Positions 63,979 to 64,000 of a DNA stretch of 64,000 nucleotides are shown here, piece after piece. The stretch comes from Rutidosis leptorrhynchoides (taxonomy: Eukaryota; Streptophyta; Magnoliopsida; Asterales; Asteraceae). The notes beneath the pieces were generated by a model. The model was not told the origin of the DNA and made no database searches. It saw only the letters and a list, made by a program, of their open reading frames with translations. The stretch is from positions 3,992,001-4,056,000 of the forward strand of contig NC_092333.1 of assembly GCF_046630445.1 (NCBI RefSeq), written 5' to 3'. Within the stretch, counting starts at the first letter, position 1. The number at the start of each line of letters is the position of its first letter. Made by a program: the position numbers and the translations under genes.

Positions 63979-64000
63979 TTGTCTATACGCTATTCATGCA

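Larger units (their letters stand above)
60418..64000 (-). mobile_element. 3' internal region of a Tekay-like element, with nested pieces
   Basis: Begins with the polypurine-side sequence described for the LTR. No RT or integrase wording is found in this 3.6 kb, so it is the noncoding 3' part plus insertions. A second 'acctacccgttaaa' occurs at 63007-63020, suggesting another element's 3' end within it. It holds a poly(A)-binding-protein fragment (61402-61620), a mosaic of LTR pieces (62380-62720), a decayed coding stretch (63130-63760) and a 24-bp tandem repeat at the right edge. Confidence 0.6.

Overview
This is repeat-rich plant nuclear DNA, from a eudicot and probably an Asteraceae. That placement rests on an intronless SAUR gene, plant lineages of Ty1/copia and Ty3/gypsy elements, and LTR families I remember from daisy-family genomes. 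No database was searched. I can defend only one host gene, a SAUR auxin-response gene at 10836-11138 on the minus strand. Almost everything else is nested mobile DNA and very AT-rich sequence.

Layout. 1-2285: a Tekay-like LTR sits inside an Athila-like LTR, which in turn sits in a SIRE-type copia element (2286-8907, 3' LTR at 7191-8907). 8908-13948: accessory interval with a 22-bp tandem repeat, a large fold-back element set in a TA array, the SAUR gene with a TATA box, a Helitron-like element holding a hAT-type MITE with an exact 8-bp target duplication, and a PIF/Harbinger-like remnant holding another inverted-repeat element. 13949-20261: a decayed minus-strand copia with several tandem arrays and a captured piece of a poly(A)-binding protein gene. 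20926-21417: a 492-bp internally deleted copia with two 137-bp LTRs. 21648-37643: an Athila-type gypsy element on the plus strand, split in gag by a solo LTR (25218-28552, TSD AGTTG). 37644-41793 and 42531-54536: two minus-strand Athila-like elements without pol, separated by a Tekay-like LTR fragment. The second contains another solo LTR (46217-49901, TSD GATTG). 54537-56372: unassigned. 56373-64000: a 4-kb Tekay-like LTR with the 3' internal part of its element, running off the right edge.

How the parts relate. The plus-strand Athila supplies gag, protease, reverse transcriptase, RNase H and integrase. The neighbouring pol-less element at 42531-54536 shares its LTR sequence, its primer-binding-site type and its 3' internal region, which fits mobilisation in trans by an Athila-like partner. 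Both carry an open frame antisense to the element in the 3' region. The least expected item is that the same RRM3-RRM4 interval of a poly(A)-binding protein occurs twice, inside two unrelated LTR-element contexts (14379-14596 and 61402-61620). All virus-like elements appear to be broken fossils. Element boundaries come from TG/CA ends, target duplications, primer-site and polypurine motifs and copy-to-copy comparison by eye.
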